Positions 18,463-27,864 of a DNA stretch of 64,000 nucleotides are shown piece after piece; the stretch's first letter is position 1; the number at the start of each line of letters is the position of its first letter. The stretch covers positions 124,001-188,000 of the forward strand of contig NZ_FNII01000008.1 in assembly GCF_900103865.1 (NCBI RefSeq), in the 5' to 3' direction. The notes beneath the pieces were generated by a model. It did not search any database. It was not told the DNA's origin and worked only from the letters and a program-made list of their open reading frames with translations. Position numbers and translations under genes: made by a program. This stretch comes from Vreelandella arcis (GTDB lineage Bacteria; Pseudomonadota; Gammaproteobacteria; Pseudomonadales; Halomonadaceae).

Positions 18463-19044
18463 TTAGCTAGTGTTCAAGGCAGCTAACCGCTGGTACAAAT
18501 ACGCCCAATCGAAGGCTGGCCCTGGGTCTGTTTTGCGCAGTGGTGCCACCCGTGCGTGACTTGTCATGCGGGCTTGGGTGATTGCAGGGTAACGCGTCTT
18601 GAGCCACTCAACCGCCTTCGCCAACGTGACATACTGAGCTTTGGTAAAGGGGGTCAAATCGTCCCCTTCCATTTCAATGCCTACCGAGAAGTCATTGAGT
18701 GCCTGCCGCCAGCAAGCCTCGCGCGGATCCCACCAGCGAGATCGACCCGCGTGCCATGCGCGCTGATCAGTATCGACAAACTGAACGCACTCGCCATCGC
18801 GGCGAATTAACAAGTGGGCTGACACCCGTAAATGGGCAATGGCCGCAAAATAAGGGTCTGCCTCTGGATCCAGCTGATTAGTGAACAAGGCTTCAATCGC
18901 GGGGCCATGAAACTGACCGGGCGGTAAGCTAATCGCGTGGATCAACAGTAGCGATACCTCATCATGGGGACGCTGATCCGCATTCGGCGAAGCCACCTGG
19001 CGTGCGGTTTGCCAGCGGCCAGGGGAAGATTGTCGGTCAATCAC
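18463..19044 (-). CDS. ampD: 1,6-anhydro-N-acetylmuramyl-L-alanine amidase AmpD
   Basis: A 193-residue cytoplasmic zinc amidase that removes the peptide from anhydro-muropeptides during cell-wall recycling; its loss commonly derepresses AmpC-type beta-lactamases. Expected residues are present: a zinc His at 36 (LLIHAISLPPG), the catalytic Glu of VGIEMEGDD, and SHARVAPLRKTDPGPAFDW with zinc His and Asp plus the catalytic Lys. The residue after His36 is Ala where I recall Asn in E. coli. The start is GTG, with GAGGAG about nine bases upstream. It is divergent from nadC, an arrangement common in proteobacteria. Confidence 0.93.
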   Translation of the reverse strand: MIDRQSSPGRWQTARQVASPNADQRPHDEVSLLLIHAISLPPGQFHGPAIEALFTNQLDPEADPYFAAIAHLRVSAHLLIRRDGECVQFVDTDQRAWHAGRSRWWDPREACWRQALNDFSVGIEMEGDDLTPFTKAQYVTLAKAVEWLKTRYPAITQARMTSHARVAPLRKTDPGPAFDWAYLYQRLAALNTS

Positions 19045-19123
19045 GCGAAGGACTCCTCTACGTTGGCGCAGTCTTTCACTATAATGCCGGGCATCGACGC
19101 AAACGCCCAGAGAATTGACCGCT

Positions 19124-19978
19124 ATGCATTATCAAACCGCACTTGCCGAAGAAATCCGTTCCAGCGCTGCCCGCTTGCTCGCCGAAGACATGGGCCCTGG
19201 TGATATTACGGCCGAATTGATCCCCGATAAGCAATGGGCAACGGCCGAGGTTATCACTCGGGTGCCTGCCGTGCTTTGCGGTGTGGCCTGGGTCGACGAT
19301 ATTTTTCGCCGTTTGGATGGCCGCGTCGCGCTGCATTGGCACGCCGCCGACGGTGACCGGCTGGACGCCGACCAGTGCTTCCTCACCTTGGAGGGGCCCG
19401 CACGCAGTCTATTAACCGGAGAGCGCGCCGCGCTCAACGTGCTGCAAACCTTATCGGCCACCGCAACGGCCACGCGGACTTACGTGGATCTTATCGCCGA
19501 CACCGGCGTGCGCTTATTGGATACCCGTAAGACACTGCCTGGCATGCGGCTGGCCCAAAAATACGCAGTAACCTGTGGCGGCGGCCATAACCACCGCATT
19601 GGGCTCTGGGATGCCTTTCTCATTAAAGAGAACCATATCGCCGCGTGTGGCGGGATTCAGGCCGCGGTAAAGCAGGCACGCAAACTGGCCGCCGAGCTTC
19701 CCGTTGAAGTAGAAGTCGAGAACTTTGACGAGCTTGAGCAAGCCCTGGCGGCTAAGGCGGATACCATCATGCTGGATAACTTTAGCTTGGATGAACTGCG
19801 TAAGGCGGTTGAGCTGACAGCCGGTAACGCAACGCTTGAAGCCTCGGGCAATGTTGACGCCACCACTTTGCGCGCCATTGCCGAAACGGGAGTCAACTGT
19901 ATTTCCTGTGGCACGCTGACCAAAGACATCCAGGCCATTGACCTGTCGATGCGCATTACCCGCCAAGAGCCCGTATAG
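19124..19978 (+). CDS. nadC: Nicotinate-nucleotide pyrophosphorylase (quinolinate phosphoribosyltransferase)
   Basis: It has 284 residues from the ATG at 19124; an in-frame TTG nine bases earlier is possible but less likely. It converts quinolinate and PRPP to nicotinate mononucleotide, the step after NadA in NAD synthesis. Family motifs are visible: [13 protein letters not shown] at the N-terminus, [44 protein letters not shown], and [13 protein letters not shown]. nadA lies elsewhere in this window (27865-28893). Confidence 0.96.
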   Translation: MHYQTALAEEIRSSAARLLAEDMGPGDITAELIPDKQWATAEVITRVPAVLCGVAWVDDIFRRLDGRVALHWHAADGDRLDADQCFLTLEGPARSLLTGERAALNVLQTLSATATATRTYVDLIADTGVRLLDTRKTLPGMRLAQKYAVTCGGGHNHRIGLWDAFLIKENHIAACGGIQAAVKQARKLAAELPVEVEVENFDELEQALAAKADTIMLDNFSLDELRKAVELTAGNATLEASGNVDATTLRAIAETGVNCISCGTLTKDIQAIDLSMRITRQEPV

Positions 19979-19989
19979 CCGACACGCGC

Positions 19990-20511
19990 TTAAGTTTCGA
20001 CAGCGTTAAGCCGCTTCTGCAAACGAAATCGCTGAAGCGGCTCACCGCCTCGCTCTACCCACTGCTCGCCCAGGTTATCCCAACCGCGCCGAAGCAGCCG
20101 CTCGTAAAGCGTTAAGCTCGCTTCGATCTGGATGCGGGAGACACCTTGTTCTAACAGCCATCTTTCGGCGTGAATCAGCAGCGTGGTGCCAATTCCCCGT
20201 CCGTTGAGCGAAGGCCAGACGTATAACGTTTCAACCCGGCCATCGGGCACATCTAGCTCTAAAAACCCCACGCAGCGTCCATCGCAGTGAGCAACAAGGG
20301 TGGTATACAGCGCTTGACGGGCAGACCAGGCACTGGCCTCCCGGGGCAAGGCGCTTGCCCAAGCTCGCCGCTGCCCTAACGTGTAGCGCGTCGCAGCACC
20401 TTGCATCACGGCATGGTAAAACACTTCCGCTTGATCGGCAGCGTCCCGCGCACGCGCCAGACGGTAGGTCACGCGAGTCGTCGGGGGCTTGGCAGTCTGA
20501 TCGTCTGTCAT
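19990..20511 (-). CDS. GNAT-family N-acetyltransferase, substrate unknown
   Basis: A 173-residue protein with a GNAT fold. Motif A, the acetyl-CoA pyrophosphate loop, is LYVWPSLNGRGIGTTLL near residues 95-111, preceded by the GFLELDVPDGRVE strand. YERLLRRGWDNLGE near the C-terminus is the usual last helix and strand region. The first 15 residues are probably disordered. AAGGTG precedes the ATG. It is convergent with nadC, 11 bp away. Nothing shows whether it acts on a protein, an amino acid or an antibiotic. Confidence 0.85.
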   Translation of the reverse strand: MTDDQTAKPPTTRVTYRLARARDAADQAEVFYHAVMQGAATRYTLGQRRAWASALPREASAWSARQALYTTLVAHCDGRCVGFLELDVPDGRVETLYVWPSLNGRGIGTTLLIHAERWLLEQGVSRIQIEASLTLYERLLRRGWDNLGEQWVERGGEPLQRFRLQKRLNAVET

Positions 20512-20627
20512 GTTTCACCTTGTGGGCGTTAACGCTTTCTTTTTCAAGGCATGTCCTGCGCCACTGCGCTAAGAACACGGCTGTTTTATACTCGGCTACC
20601 TGGTTTTCCCTTTGATGAGGCAGTGTG

Positions 20628-21365
20628 ATGCAACAGGCCCCTCCCGGCGAGCACTTTTCGCTGACCCCCGTTGGCTACGTGATCAGCGATTACGCCGATA
20701 AATTTGGCGTTCCCCGCCAGCCTGGGCTTGCCCCGGCGGCTAACGCACAGCTGGTAATGCATCCACCCTACGACGATCCCCTCGCCGTGCGAGGCCTGGA
20801 GGCCTTCAGCCACGTCTGGATCAGTTTTGTATTCCACCAAAGCCCTGAGCGTTGGTCACCCTTGGTTAGGCCACCCAGGCTCGGCGGAAATCGCAAAGTG
20901 GGCGTCTTCGCCAGCCGCAGTACACATCGCCCTAACCGGCTTGGCCTTTCGCTCGTGGCGCTGAGCGGCATCGATACCCACCAGGGCGTTCGCTTAATGC
21001 TCTCCGGCTGTGACTTGGTCAATGGAACCCCCGTCGTGGATATTAAGCCTTATCTGCCTTGGGCTGAAGCACTCCCCAAGGCCCAGGCAGGCTTTGCCCC
21101 TGCCCCTCCCAGCCAATTGGCGGTGCACTTCAGTGCCACGGCCCTCGCTCAACTCGCTATGCGCGACGACCATGCCTCGCTACGGGCGCTGATTGAGCAA
21201 GTGCTCGGCCAAGACCCCCGCCCCGCGTATCAGCACGGCAAGCCGTCTGAACGGGTCTACGGGGTGCGTCTTCGCGATGTGGACGTTAAGTTTCGTCCGC
21301 ACCAGAACGACGAAGCCACCACGTTGGAAGTGGTGGCTATCGAGACATTGAACGCTACGCGTTAA
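20628..21365 (+). CDS. trmO: tRNA (adenine(37)-N6)-methyltransferase TrmO (TsaA-like)
   Basis: It has 245 residues from the ATG at 20628, seven bases after GATGAGG; a GTG three bases earlier is also possible. The TsaA/TrmO beta-barrel domain fills the first 150 residues, with [20 protein letters not shown] and [20 protein letters not shown], the SAM-binding block. The C-terminal portion, from [11 protein letters not shown], is the typical small extension. The enzyme methylates N6 of t6A37 in tRNA-Thr(GGU), acting after the TsaB pathway. Its TAA stop overlaps the purC stop on the other strand. Confidence 0.92.
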   Translation: MQQAPPGEHFSLTPVGYVISDYADKFGVPRQPGLAPAANAQLVMHPPYDDPLAVRGLEAFSHVWISFVFHQSPERWSPLVRPPRLGGNRKVGVFASRSTHRPNRLGLSLVALSGIDTHQGVRLMLSGCDLVNGTPVVDIKPYLPWAEALPKAQAGFAPAPPSQLAVHFSATALAQLAMRDDHASLRALIEQVLGQDPRPAYQHGKPSERVYGVRLRDVDVKFRPHQNDEATTLEVVAIETLNATR

Positions 21366-22078
21366 CGGGGAAAGGTAATCCCCAGGCGGCGGCCCACCTC
21401 TTCGTAGGCCTCGATCACGCCGCCAAGCCCCTGACGGAACCGGTCTTTATCAAGCTTTTCACGGGTGTTGGCATCCCACAAGCGGCATCCATCGGGGGAG
21501 AATTCATCGCCTAGCACCACGTTGCCGTTAAACACGCCAAATTCAAGCTTGTAATCCACCAGTAGCATATCGCCTTCGGCAAACAACTGTTTTAGTACAT
21601 GGTTCACTTTGAAGGTAAGCGTTTTCATCCTGGCAAGCTGCTCGGGGGTCGCCCAACCAAAGGTTTCGGCCAATGAGTCGTTAATCATCGGGTCGCCTTT
21701 GTCGTCGTTCTTCAAGAACAATTCAAACGTCGGCGGCGTCAAGGCAATGCCTTCCTCAACGCCCAGGCGTTTCACAAGCCCGCCCGCCGCGATATTACGC
21801 ACTACGCATTCCACCGGGATCATTTGCATTTTCTTGACCAGGCTTTCCGTATCAGAAAGCTGTTTCTCAAAATGCGTTGGGATACCGGCATCTTCTAATC
21901 GCTCCATGATGAAAGCGTTAAAGACGTTATTCACCATGCCTTTCCGCGCTAGCGACTCTTTTTTCTTGCCGTCAAAAGCACTGGTATCGTCACGAAAGTG
22001 CATGACCAGCAGATCCGGATCATCGGTGGTATATACAGATTTTGCCTTACCGGCGTAGAGTTCTTGGCGCTTTTCCAT
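21362..22078 (-). CDS. purC: Phosphoribosylaminoimidazole-succinocarboxamide synthase
   Basis: It has 238 residues from the ATG at 22078, with GGAG five bases upstream; the longer frame starts at TTG without support. It joins CAIR and aspartate with ATP, a purine synthesis step. [18 protein letters not shown] opens the protein. Then come [20 protein letters not shown], the [15 protein letters not shown] block and VDYKLEFG. It is last in a dapA-bamC-purC run, as in E. coli and Pseudomonas. It overlaps trmO tail to tail by four bases. Confidence 0.97.
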   Translation of the reverse strand: MEKRQELYAGKAKSVYTTDDPDLLVMHFRDDTSAFDGKKKESLARKGMVNNVFNAFIMERLEDAGIPTHFEKQLSDTESLVKKMQMIPVECVVRNIAAGGLVKRLGVEEGIALTPPTFELFLKNDDKGDPMINDSLAETFGWATPEQLARMKTLTFKVNHVLKQLFAEGDMLLVDYKLEFGVFNGNVVLGDEFSPDGCRLWDANTREKLDKDRFRQGLGGVIEAYEEVGRRLGITFPR

Positions 22079-22110
22079 GGGAGCTCCGAAAAGAGACAAA
22101 GGGCTTTCAG

Positions 22111-23106
22111 TTAACGTAAATAGCCGGATACCCGCTCAAGCAACTCGCGCTGAGCGTTTTCGCTTAACCGTTGGTCGCCGGTGGCCTCAGCGCGCAACAC
22201 GCTTTGTTCGCCGCGAGGCTCAACGTCAAGGCGCACTTCTTGGGCCAGCGTGCTGACATCGGTAAATAGCACCACCTGTAGTAGGCTTCGGTCGCGCTCT
22301 TCACGCGCTAAGTAATCGACCAAGAAGTCGTAATCAGCCGGGTTAGCGGCAAGTAATTCACGCTCGCCTGCTTGATCAAAGTCTTGTGCCAAATAGTGAT
22401 GAATTTCCGCCCATACACGGTCAGCATCATAAGGCACCGCCACTTCCCATGCGTCTCCCTGTCGACGCAAGGCTAGCGGCTCGTCGTTATCCAGGCGCTG
22501 CGCATTCCACGAAGACGCGGTGGCTGATGCCGACTGAGGCGAGGCGGCGTTATCGCTTAGGTAGGCTTGCAACGCATTAAGGCAACTCGCCATGCTTTGG
22601 CCTCCACGTTCACAGCGCACTTCACTGCTGCCGTCACGCAGCGCGCTTTGCAAACGAAATGTCGCCTGCGAGGTCAGCATCACGCCTTCAGACGGACGAC
22701 TTTCTTGCACATTTAAATTGCGCACACGCGCAAAGCGCTCAAGCTGTGTCCATACGCTACCCGGATTGGCGGCGACCACCAGCCAACGCTGATCGCCGAT
22801 TTCACGAGATTCAACGTAATCGGCATCCGCACTACGCCCGACCGTAAGCGGCCGAGGCGGACGCACCTCGGCGACATCCCCCTGGGAGCGCTGGCTCGCA
22901 GCTTCCGGCACCGGCAATGCATTGCGGTAGCGTTGGGTATTACGGGTATCAGGTAATACCAATGGCGACGCAGATTCGACATCTACGTAATCTAAATTAC
23001 GATCATCGTAAAAACCTTCATCACGAGCGCAACCGGCAAGCGTCACGGCCGCTGCCAGAGCCAGCGGTATCCATTTAAGCACACGTTTTTCAAGCACAGA
23101 GCTCAT
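22111..23106 (-). CDS. bamC: Outer membrane assembly lipoprotein BamC
   Basis: It has 331 residues from the ATG at 23106. The signal peptide ends in the lipobox LAGC, with the lipidated Cys near residue 26, followed by a flexible segment and two helix-grip domains (about 110-190 and 215-325). BamC is an accessory lipoprotein of the Bam machine that inserts beta-barrel proteins. Its position between dapA and purC is the classic NlpB/DapX context. Sequence drift in this family is high, so the call leans on the lipobox, layout and neighbours. Confidence 0.92.
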   Translation of the reverse strand: MSSVLEKRVLKWIPLALAAAVTLAGCARDEGFYDDRNLDYVDVESASPLVLPDTRNTQRYRNALPVPEAASQRSQGDVAEVRPPRPLTVGRSADADYVESREIGDQRWLVVAANPGSVWTQLERFARVRNLNVQESRPSEGVMLTSQATFRLQSALRDGSSEVRCERGGQSMASCLNALQAYLSDNAASPQSASATASSWNAQRLDNDEPLALRRQGDAWEVAVPYDADRVWAEIHHYLAQDFDQAGERELLAANPADYDFLVDYLAREERDRSLLQVVLFTDVSTLAQEVRLDVEPRGEQSVLRAEATGDQRLSENAQRELLERVSGYLR

Positions 23107-23186
23107 CAAGCCACCTTAAGTCGACTGTTCGGTTCCCTGGCGCATGAGGACGACATACCGCCAGATAGCAAAGAGTATTTCGCGGA

Positions 23187-24071
23187 TTATTCCTCAACCA
23201 CCCCGGCGAGTTGAAGGGCTTCGCTGACCGTGGCGTGATATTTGTCTGAAAGCCAGGTTAGCGGCAAGCGGATGCCCGCCTCTGCGTAGCCCATACGATG
23301 TAACGCCCACTTGACCGGAATAGGATTGGACTCGATTCCCAAATTGGTATGCAGCGGCATTAAGCGCGTATTAATTTGGTGCGCTTTATCCGCATCTCCC
23401 GCTACCGCCGCAACGCACAGCTCATGCATGGCATTGGGGGCGACATTAGCCGTCACTGAAATATCGCCATGCCCACCCATCAACATGAAATCACAGGCAG
23501 TCGCATCGTCACCTGAATACAGCATGAAATCGCTGCCTTTAAGGCGAGCGATCAGGTCTTCCGCGCGCTCCAGGTTACCCGTAGCGTCCTTCAAGCCAAT
23601 AATATTATCGACTTCGGCAAGACGTAACACTGTCTCGTTGTAGATATCCGAGCAGGTGCGGCCGGGTACATTGTAAAGAATGACCGGCAGGTCACTGGCT
23701 TCGGCGGTGGCCTTAAAGTGCTGAAACAAGCCTTCCTGAGTTGGCTTGTTGTAGTAAGGCGCGACCGTTAGGCAGTAATCGGCGCCTACCTCTTTGGCGT
23801 AGCGGGTCAGTTCCACTGCTTCGGTAGTGTTGTTCGAGCCGGTACCCGCAATGACGGGGATGCGCCCATTCACTTCTTCTACCACACTGCGAATGACGTC
23901 AAAGTGTTCCGCGAAGGACATGGTCGTAGGCTCACCCGTAGTGCCAGCAGCCACGATGGCATCAGTGCCATTTTCGAGATGGAAGTTCACCAGGCGACGG
24001 AGCGCCTCCCAGTCGATGTCGCCATTAACTTTCATCGGCGTCGCCAGGGCGACGATGCTGCCTGTGATCAT
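23187..24071 (-). CDS. dapA: 4-hydroxy-tetrahydrodipicolinate synthase
   Basis: It has 294 residues from the ATG at 24071, which has GAGGAA seven bases upstream; a GTG 15 bases earlier is an alternative. It condenses pyruvate with aspartate semialdehyde in lysine and peptidoglycan precursor synthesis. [10 protein letters not shown], the tyrosine-bearing LYNVPGRT and the Schiff-base lysine in GLKDATGN (Lys161, the same number as in E. coli) are all intact. It leads the dapA-bamC-purC run. Confidence 0.97.
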   Translation of the reverse strand: MITGSIVALATPMKVNGDIDWEALRRLVNFHLENGTDAIVAAGTTGEPTTMSFAEHFDVIRSVVEEVNGRIPVIAGTGSNNTTEAVELTRYAKEVGADYCLTVAPYYNKPTQEGLFQHFKATAEASDLPVILYNVPGRTCSDIYNETVLRLAEVDNIIGLKDATGNLERAEDLIARLKGSDFMLYSGDDATACDFMLMGGHGDISVTANVAPNAMHELCVAAVAGDADKAHQINTRLMPLHTNLGIESNPIPVKWALHRMGYAEAGIRLPLTWLSDKYHATVSEALQLAGVVEE

Positions 24072-24257
24072 CCGTTTATTCCTCACCTACTAATGGTTAA
24101 ATCAAGCCTCTATGTATCACGCGACAAGGAGCAGTTGGTAGTTAACGCAACGCGCCATCATCTCAACAGGGATCCACAGAGGACAAATGGTACTCAGGCG
24201 ACTCGACCCTGTACAGCGGAAAGCACGGCGAGTTTGCACCTTGGGACGTTTTCGCCT

Positions 24258-24286
24258 TTGACACATGACGCAAGCTTGCGTGTAAT
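24258..24286 (+). promoter_or_regulatory. Strong promoter for bcp with a palindrome in its spacer
   Basis: TTGACA (24258-24263), a 17-bp spacer and TGTAAT (24281-24286) form a near-consensus sigma-70 promoter, 35 bp before the bcp ATG. The 14-bp perfect palindrome ACGCAAGCTTGCGT (24268-24281) fills the spacer and touches the -10. A protein bound there would block polymerase, so this looks like a repressor operator. Confidence 0.7.
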
Positions 24287-24320
24287 CGCCTGTGAAAGCC
24301 ACTACGCAATAGGAACCTTT

Positions 24321-24794
24321 ATGACACTTGAAGAAGGCCAACCGGTCCCCGATTTTTCGGCACCGGCGACAGGGGATACCACCCTGACATTATCCGAACT
24401 TCGCGGCCGTCAGGTCGTGGTGTATTTCTACCCTAAAGCCAGCACGCCGGGGTGTACCACGGAAGGCGGTGATTTCCGCGACCGTAAAGCCGATTTCGAC
24501 GCGGCGAACACCGTCATTGTGGGTGTTTCCAGGGATGGCTTACGCGCCCAGGAAAACTTCAAAGCCAAGCAAGACTTCAACTTTACGCTAGTGTCGGATA
24601 AGGACGAAAGCGTCTGCCGACTGTTCGACGTTATTAAGCTCAAGAAGCTTTACGGTAAAGAGCACTTGGGTATTGAGCGCAGCACCTTTTTAATCGATCG
24701 CGACGGCAAGCTAGCCCAAGCGTGGCGGGGCGTCAAAGTCCCCGGCCATGTAGACGAAGTGCTGGCCGCGGCACAAGCGCTTAACGCAGCGTAA
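24321..24794 (+). CDS. bcp: Peroxiredoxin, bacterioferritin comigratory protein family
   Basis: It has 157 residues from the ATG at 24321, with AGGAA about five bases upstream; the longer open frame runs through the promoter and is rejected. It is a thiol peroxidase reducing hydrogen peroxide and organic peroxides. The peroxidatic Cys45 lies in KASTPGCTTEGG, and the family's late block ERSTFLIDRDGKLAQAWRGVK is present. The position five residues later, Cys50 in E. coli Bcp, is Gly here, so a local disulphide cannot form; another Cys occurs in DESVCRLFD. The upstream promoter holds a palindrome that may be a redox operator. Confidence 0.94.
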   Translation: MTLEEGQPVPDFSAPATGDTTLTLSELRGRQVVVYFYPKASTPGCTTEGGDFRDRKADFDAANTVIVGVSRDGLRAQENFKAKQDFNFTLVSDKDESVCRLFDVIKLKKLYGKEHLGIERSTFLIDRDGKLAQAWRGVKVPGHVDEVLAAAQALNAA

Positions 24795-24800
24795 ACCACT

Positions 24801-24829
24801 CCGCCCCATCCGCATGCCGGATGGGGCGG
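24801..24829. terminator. Hairpin between convergent bcp and perM-like genes
   Basis: A 12-bp perfect stem, CCGCCCCATCCG/CGGATGGGGCGG, with a five-base loop. It lacks a T-run on either strand but sits exactly between the convergent stops. Confidence 0.6.
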
Positions 24830-24838
24830 TCAATGACA

Positions 24839-25939
24839 CTACTTGTCGCTCGTCACCGCGACCTGCCTTTTTTCTTCTCGCTCGTGTAATCCCCGGGGCC
24901 ACGCATGCACCAACGCTTTTAACAGCGTCGCCAGTGGAATGGCAAAGAACACACCCCAGAATCCCCATATTCCACCAAAGAACAACACCGCGACAATGAT
25001 CGATACCGGATGGATATTGTTGGTTTCCGAAAACAACACCGGTGCAAGTACGTTGCCATCCAACGCCTGAATAATGCCGTAGGCCACTAACACATAGACG
25101 AAGTCATCACTCAAGCCAAAATGGAACCCCGCCACCGCTGCGACGGGCAACGTTGCCACCGCTGCGCCGATATAAGGCACCAGTACTGAAAAGCCCACCA
25201 GTACCGCTAGCAATGCGGTATACGGCAGCTCAAAGAACGAGAACGTGATGAAAGCGACCGTGCCCACAATGATGATTTCGATAAACTTACCGCGAATATA
25301 GTTGGCAATTTGATCGTCCATTTCACGCCAAATACGCGACATTAACACCCGCTTTTGAGGCAATAACGATAAGGTAAAGCCAACTAGCGCCTCGCGGTCT
25401 TTAAGCATAAAAAAGACTAAAATCGGCACCAGCACCAAATAAATGATCAGCGATAAAATATTGCCTAACGACGCCAGCGACAGCGTTAAAGCGCGCTGAC
25501 CCAACTGGCTAATTTCACGGCTGGCCACACCAATCCAGTTCTGCATTTGATCAGGTGTAATCAGGTTAGGATAGCGCGCCTGTAGCTCATCCAACCAGTT
25601 TTGGCCGCTGGCAAACATCCGCGGTGTCTCCTGAACCAGACTAATCAACTGATCCCAGATCAACGGCATCAGAATAAAGGCCAACGCCAGCAGCACACTG
25701 AGAAACGCCAGGAAGACTAAAATGACGGCCAGCAAATGAGGCACATTGCGGCGCGTTAATGCACCCACCACTCCCTGGAGTAAAAACGCAATCACCAACG
25801 CGGTAAAAAACGGCGCTAGCATACGGCCAAACCAAATCACCGCAGCGAATCCCACGATGAGCACCGCCAGCAAGATGAGCGCTTCTTCATCCGAAAAATA
25901 GCGCTCCACCCAGCTTTTCAGGATCGTGCGCAGGGTCAT
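24839..25939 (-). CDS. perM: AI-2E/PerM-family transporter-like membrane protein
   Basis: A 366-residue inner-membrane protein with about seven or eight hydrophobic helices, the first two at about 20-70. The family signature is in the middle and C-terminal half: LVPILVFFMLKDREAL, RGKFIEIIIVGTVAF, then LVPYIGAAVATLPVAAVA and IHPVSIIVAVLFFGGIWGFWGVFFAIPLATL. Family members include the putative permease PerM/YfgO and the TqsA AI-2 exporter; the substrate is unknown here. Its ATG overlaps the stop of the TusA-like gene (ATGA), so the two are co-translated. Confidence 0.87.
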   Translation of the reverse strand: MTLRTILKSWVERYFSDEEALILLAVLIVGFAAVIWFGRMLAPFFTALVIAFLLQGVVGALTRRNVPHLLAVILVFLAFLSVLLALAFILMPLIWDQLISLVQETPRMFASGQNWLDELQARYPNLITPDQMQNWIGVASREISQLGQRALTLSLASLGNILSLIIYLVLVPILVFFMLKDREALVGFTLSLLPQKRVLMSRIWREMDDQIANYIRGKFIEIIIVGTVAFITFSFFELPYTALLAVLVGFSVLVPYIGAAVATLPVAAVAGFHFGLSDDFVYVLVAYGIIQALDGNVLAPVLFSETNNIHPVSIIVAVLFFGGIWGFWGVFFAIPLATLLKALVHAWPRGLHEREEKRQVAVTSDK

Positions 25940-26199
25940 GAACTCGTGCCCTCGGCCTTGCGAAGCCAGTAATGATAAATGTCACCGCGCTGCTCGCGGG
26001 CTTCTAAGCGGTGTGCGCTCTGCTCGGCGAAAGCCTCTATATCGCGCCACGAGCCTGCATCAGTGGCGCGAACTTCCAGCAACTGACCCGGCGCGAGTCC
26101 TGCCAGTGATTGCTTGGCTTTTAACAGCGGCAACGGGCAGTGCAGCCCACAGGCGTCGAGCACTTTATCAGGCTGAAAGTGCGTCGTTTGCTCTACCAT
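25936..26199 (-). CDS. TusA/SirA-like sulfur-carrier protein
   Basis: It has 87 residues from the ATG at 26199, which is preceded by AAGGGGGAG; the longer frame is rejected. The TusA fold signature LDACGLHCPLPLLKAK holds the reactive cysteine (Cys17) and the CPLP motif. Such proteins pass persulfide sulfur for tRNA thiolation or cofactor maturation. The gene pair with perM and the flanking bcp and bepA recall the P. aeruginosa locus around PA1006, a TusA-like protein reported to affect molybdoenzymes; transfer of that role is inference. It is not necessarily canonical TusA. Confidence 0.85.
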   Translation of the reverse strand: MVEQTTHFQPDKVLDACGLHCPLPLLKAKQSLAGLAPGQLLEVRATDAGSWRDIEAFAEQSAHRLEAREQRGDIYHYWLRKAEGTSS

Positions 26200-26349
26200 T
26201 TTACTCCCCCTTAAAAAGACGCTGCACGCATCCGCCATTGTTGCATAGACTGTACAGTGTTCATTGCGCAGTTGATTTAACGGCACTTCTATTCGTGAAT
26301 CAATGTCATAAGTAATTACTTAGCGCTTTACATCACCAACGAGGATGCC

Positions 26350-27807
26350 ATGCCGCGCTTTTGTATCCCCTACACAGGCTGGACGCGCGCCCTAGCGCTC
26401 GCCTGCAGCACCTTATTATTACCCCTGCCGGCCGTCAGTGACGAGCAGCAGTTGCCCAGTTTAGGCAGCACCTACTCGTCGGGAACCAGCGAGGAATATC
26501 GCCTTGGCAGAGCTTGGCTTCGTCAGTTCCGTGCCCACGCGCCCCAATGGCAGGATCCAATTGCCCATGATTATTTAACCGGCCTGATTGATCGGCTAGC
26601 CCCCCATAGCCAACTGAGCGACCTGGATGTCATCACGGTAATGGTCGACCACCGAACGCTCAATGCATTTGCCGTTCCTGGCGGCATAGTGGGCATTAAC
26701 GCCGGCTTGTTTGCCTTTGCAGAAGACGAAGGGGCGTTTGTCTCGGTAATCGCCCACGAGCTGGGCCATCTATCGCAACGCCATTATGCGCGCAGCAGTG
26801 CGCGCGCCGAACAAACACAGCTACCGGCGATGGCCGGAATGCTGGCAGGGTTATTAATCGCGGCAGGCGGCGGTGGTAATGCAGGAATCGCCGCCGCCAT
26901 GGGGTCTCAAGCCGCCCTCATTCAGGATCAACTAACCTACTCGCGTCGTTATGAGCAGGAAGCCGACCGCGTGGGCCTTCAGGCGATGGCCGATGCCGGG
27001 TACGACCCTAACGCCATGGCACAGATGTTCCGCACCTTACAGCGGATGACCAGCCTCCAGGGCGGCACCCCCCCGGAGTTTTTATTGACCCACCCGGTGT
27101 CGGAATCTCGCTTGAGCGACGCCCAATCGCGCGCCGCCCAGATGGATATTGCGGCAAGCTACTCAAGCGATACGCTCTACGACATGATTCGCGGCCGAGC
27201 ACTACTGCAGATTCACCAGCAGTCGCCCCAGCAAGCACTCTCTCGGTTGAGACAGGAGGACGCCGACGACACCGCGCAGCGCTACGTAAGCGCTCTGGTC
27301 GATGCCAAGACCGGGCAAGTCGATACAGCGCTTCAGACGCTCGACCAGTTGGCCAACCAACAGCCTGATTTAGCGATGCTGCCCGCCTCAGCGGCCGAGG
27401 TTGCCCTTGAGGCACAGCGCTTCGATGAGGCGATCCGGCGCAGTCAGCAGCTTTTGCGCTTAATGCCTGATTACATCCCGGCCCAACTGATACTGGCCGA
27501 AGCGCAGCTTCAACGCGACCCTGACGCGGCTTACGATGTATTGCGCGACGTCACCGCGCAACATCCGGAAAATCCACAGGGGTTCAACTTACTGGCAGAA
27601 GCCGCTGGACGCAGCGGACGCAATGGCTGGGGCCATTTGGCTCGGGCAGAATACCTTCAGCTAACCGGCCGAATGGATAGCAGTATTCGCCAGTTGGATA
27701 TTGCCGAAGATGCTGCCGAGCAGGAAAACGATCGCCAGGCACTGGCGAGAATCGAGCAGCGGCGCGAGGATTTCATGGACTATCGCGAAGCACTGGAAGC
27801 CTTTTAG
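26350..27807 (+). CDS. bepA: Periplasmic M48 metalloprotease/chaperone BepA
   Basis: A 485-residue protein with an N-terminal signal peptide (about 1-30), an M48 zinc protease domain and a TPR-rich C-terminal half (about 270-480). The active site HELGH is at 136-140, the same numbering as E. coli BepA, and the later zinc Glu is in SRRYEQEADRVGL. BepA helps mature LptD and degrades stalled outer-membrane proteins at the Bam machine; bamC lies in the same window. GAGG precedes the ATG. Confidence 0.93.
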   Translation: MPRFCIPYTGWTRALALACSTLLLPLPAVSDEQQLPSLGSTYSSGTSEEYRLGRAWLRQFRAHAPQWQDPIAHDYLTGLIDRLAPHSQLSDLDVITVMVDHRTLNAFAVPGGIVGINAGLFAFAEDEGAFVSVIAHELGHLSQRHYARSSARAEQTQLPAMAGMLAGLLIAAGGGGNAGIAAAMGSQAALIQDQLTYSRRYEQEADRVGLQAMADAGYDPNAMAQMFRTLQRMTSLQGGTPPEFLLTHPVSESRLSDAQSRAAQMDIAASYSSDTLYDMIRGRALLQIHQQSPQQALSRLRQEDADDTAQRYVSALVDAKTGQVDTALQTLDQLANQQPDLAMLPASAAEVALEAQRFDEAIRRSQQLLRLMPDYIPAQLILAEAQLQRDPDAAYDVLRDVTAQHPENPQGFNLLAEAAGRSGRNGWGHLARAEYLQLTGRMDSSIRQLDIAEDAAEQENDRQALARIEQRREDFMDYREALEAF

Positions 27808-27864
27808 CCGCAACAAATACGGGCTCGCCAGGCAGGCCCTTAGAGCCCGCCTGGCCATGAACGG

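Noticed and set aside
23904-24320. N-terminal extension of bcp
   Set aside because: It crosses dapA and the bcp promoter; the normal Bcp start is the ATG at 24321.
27808-27864. Hairpin between bepA and nadA
   Set aside because: Pairing is imperfect with several alternatives and no T-run; I could not define a clear terminator.
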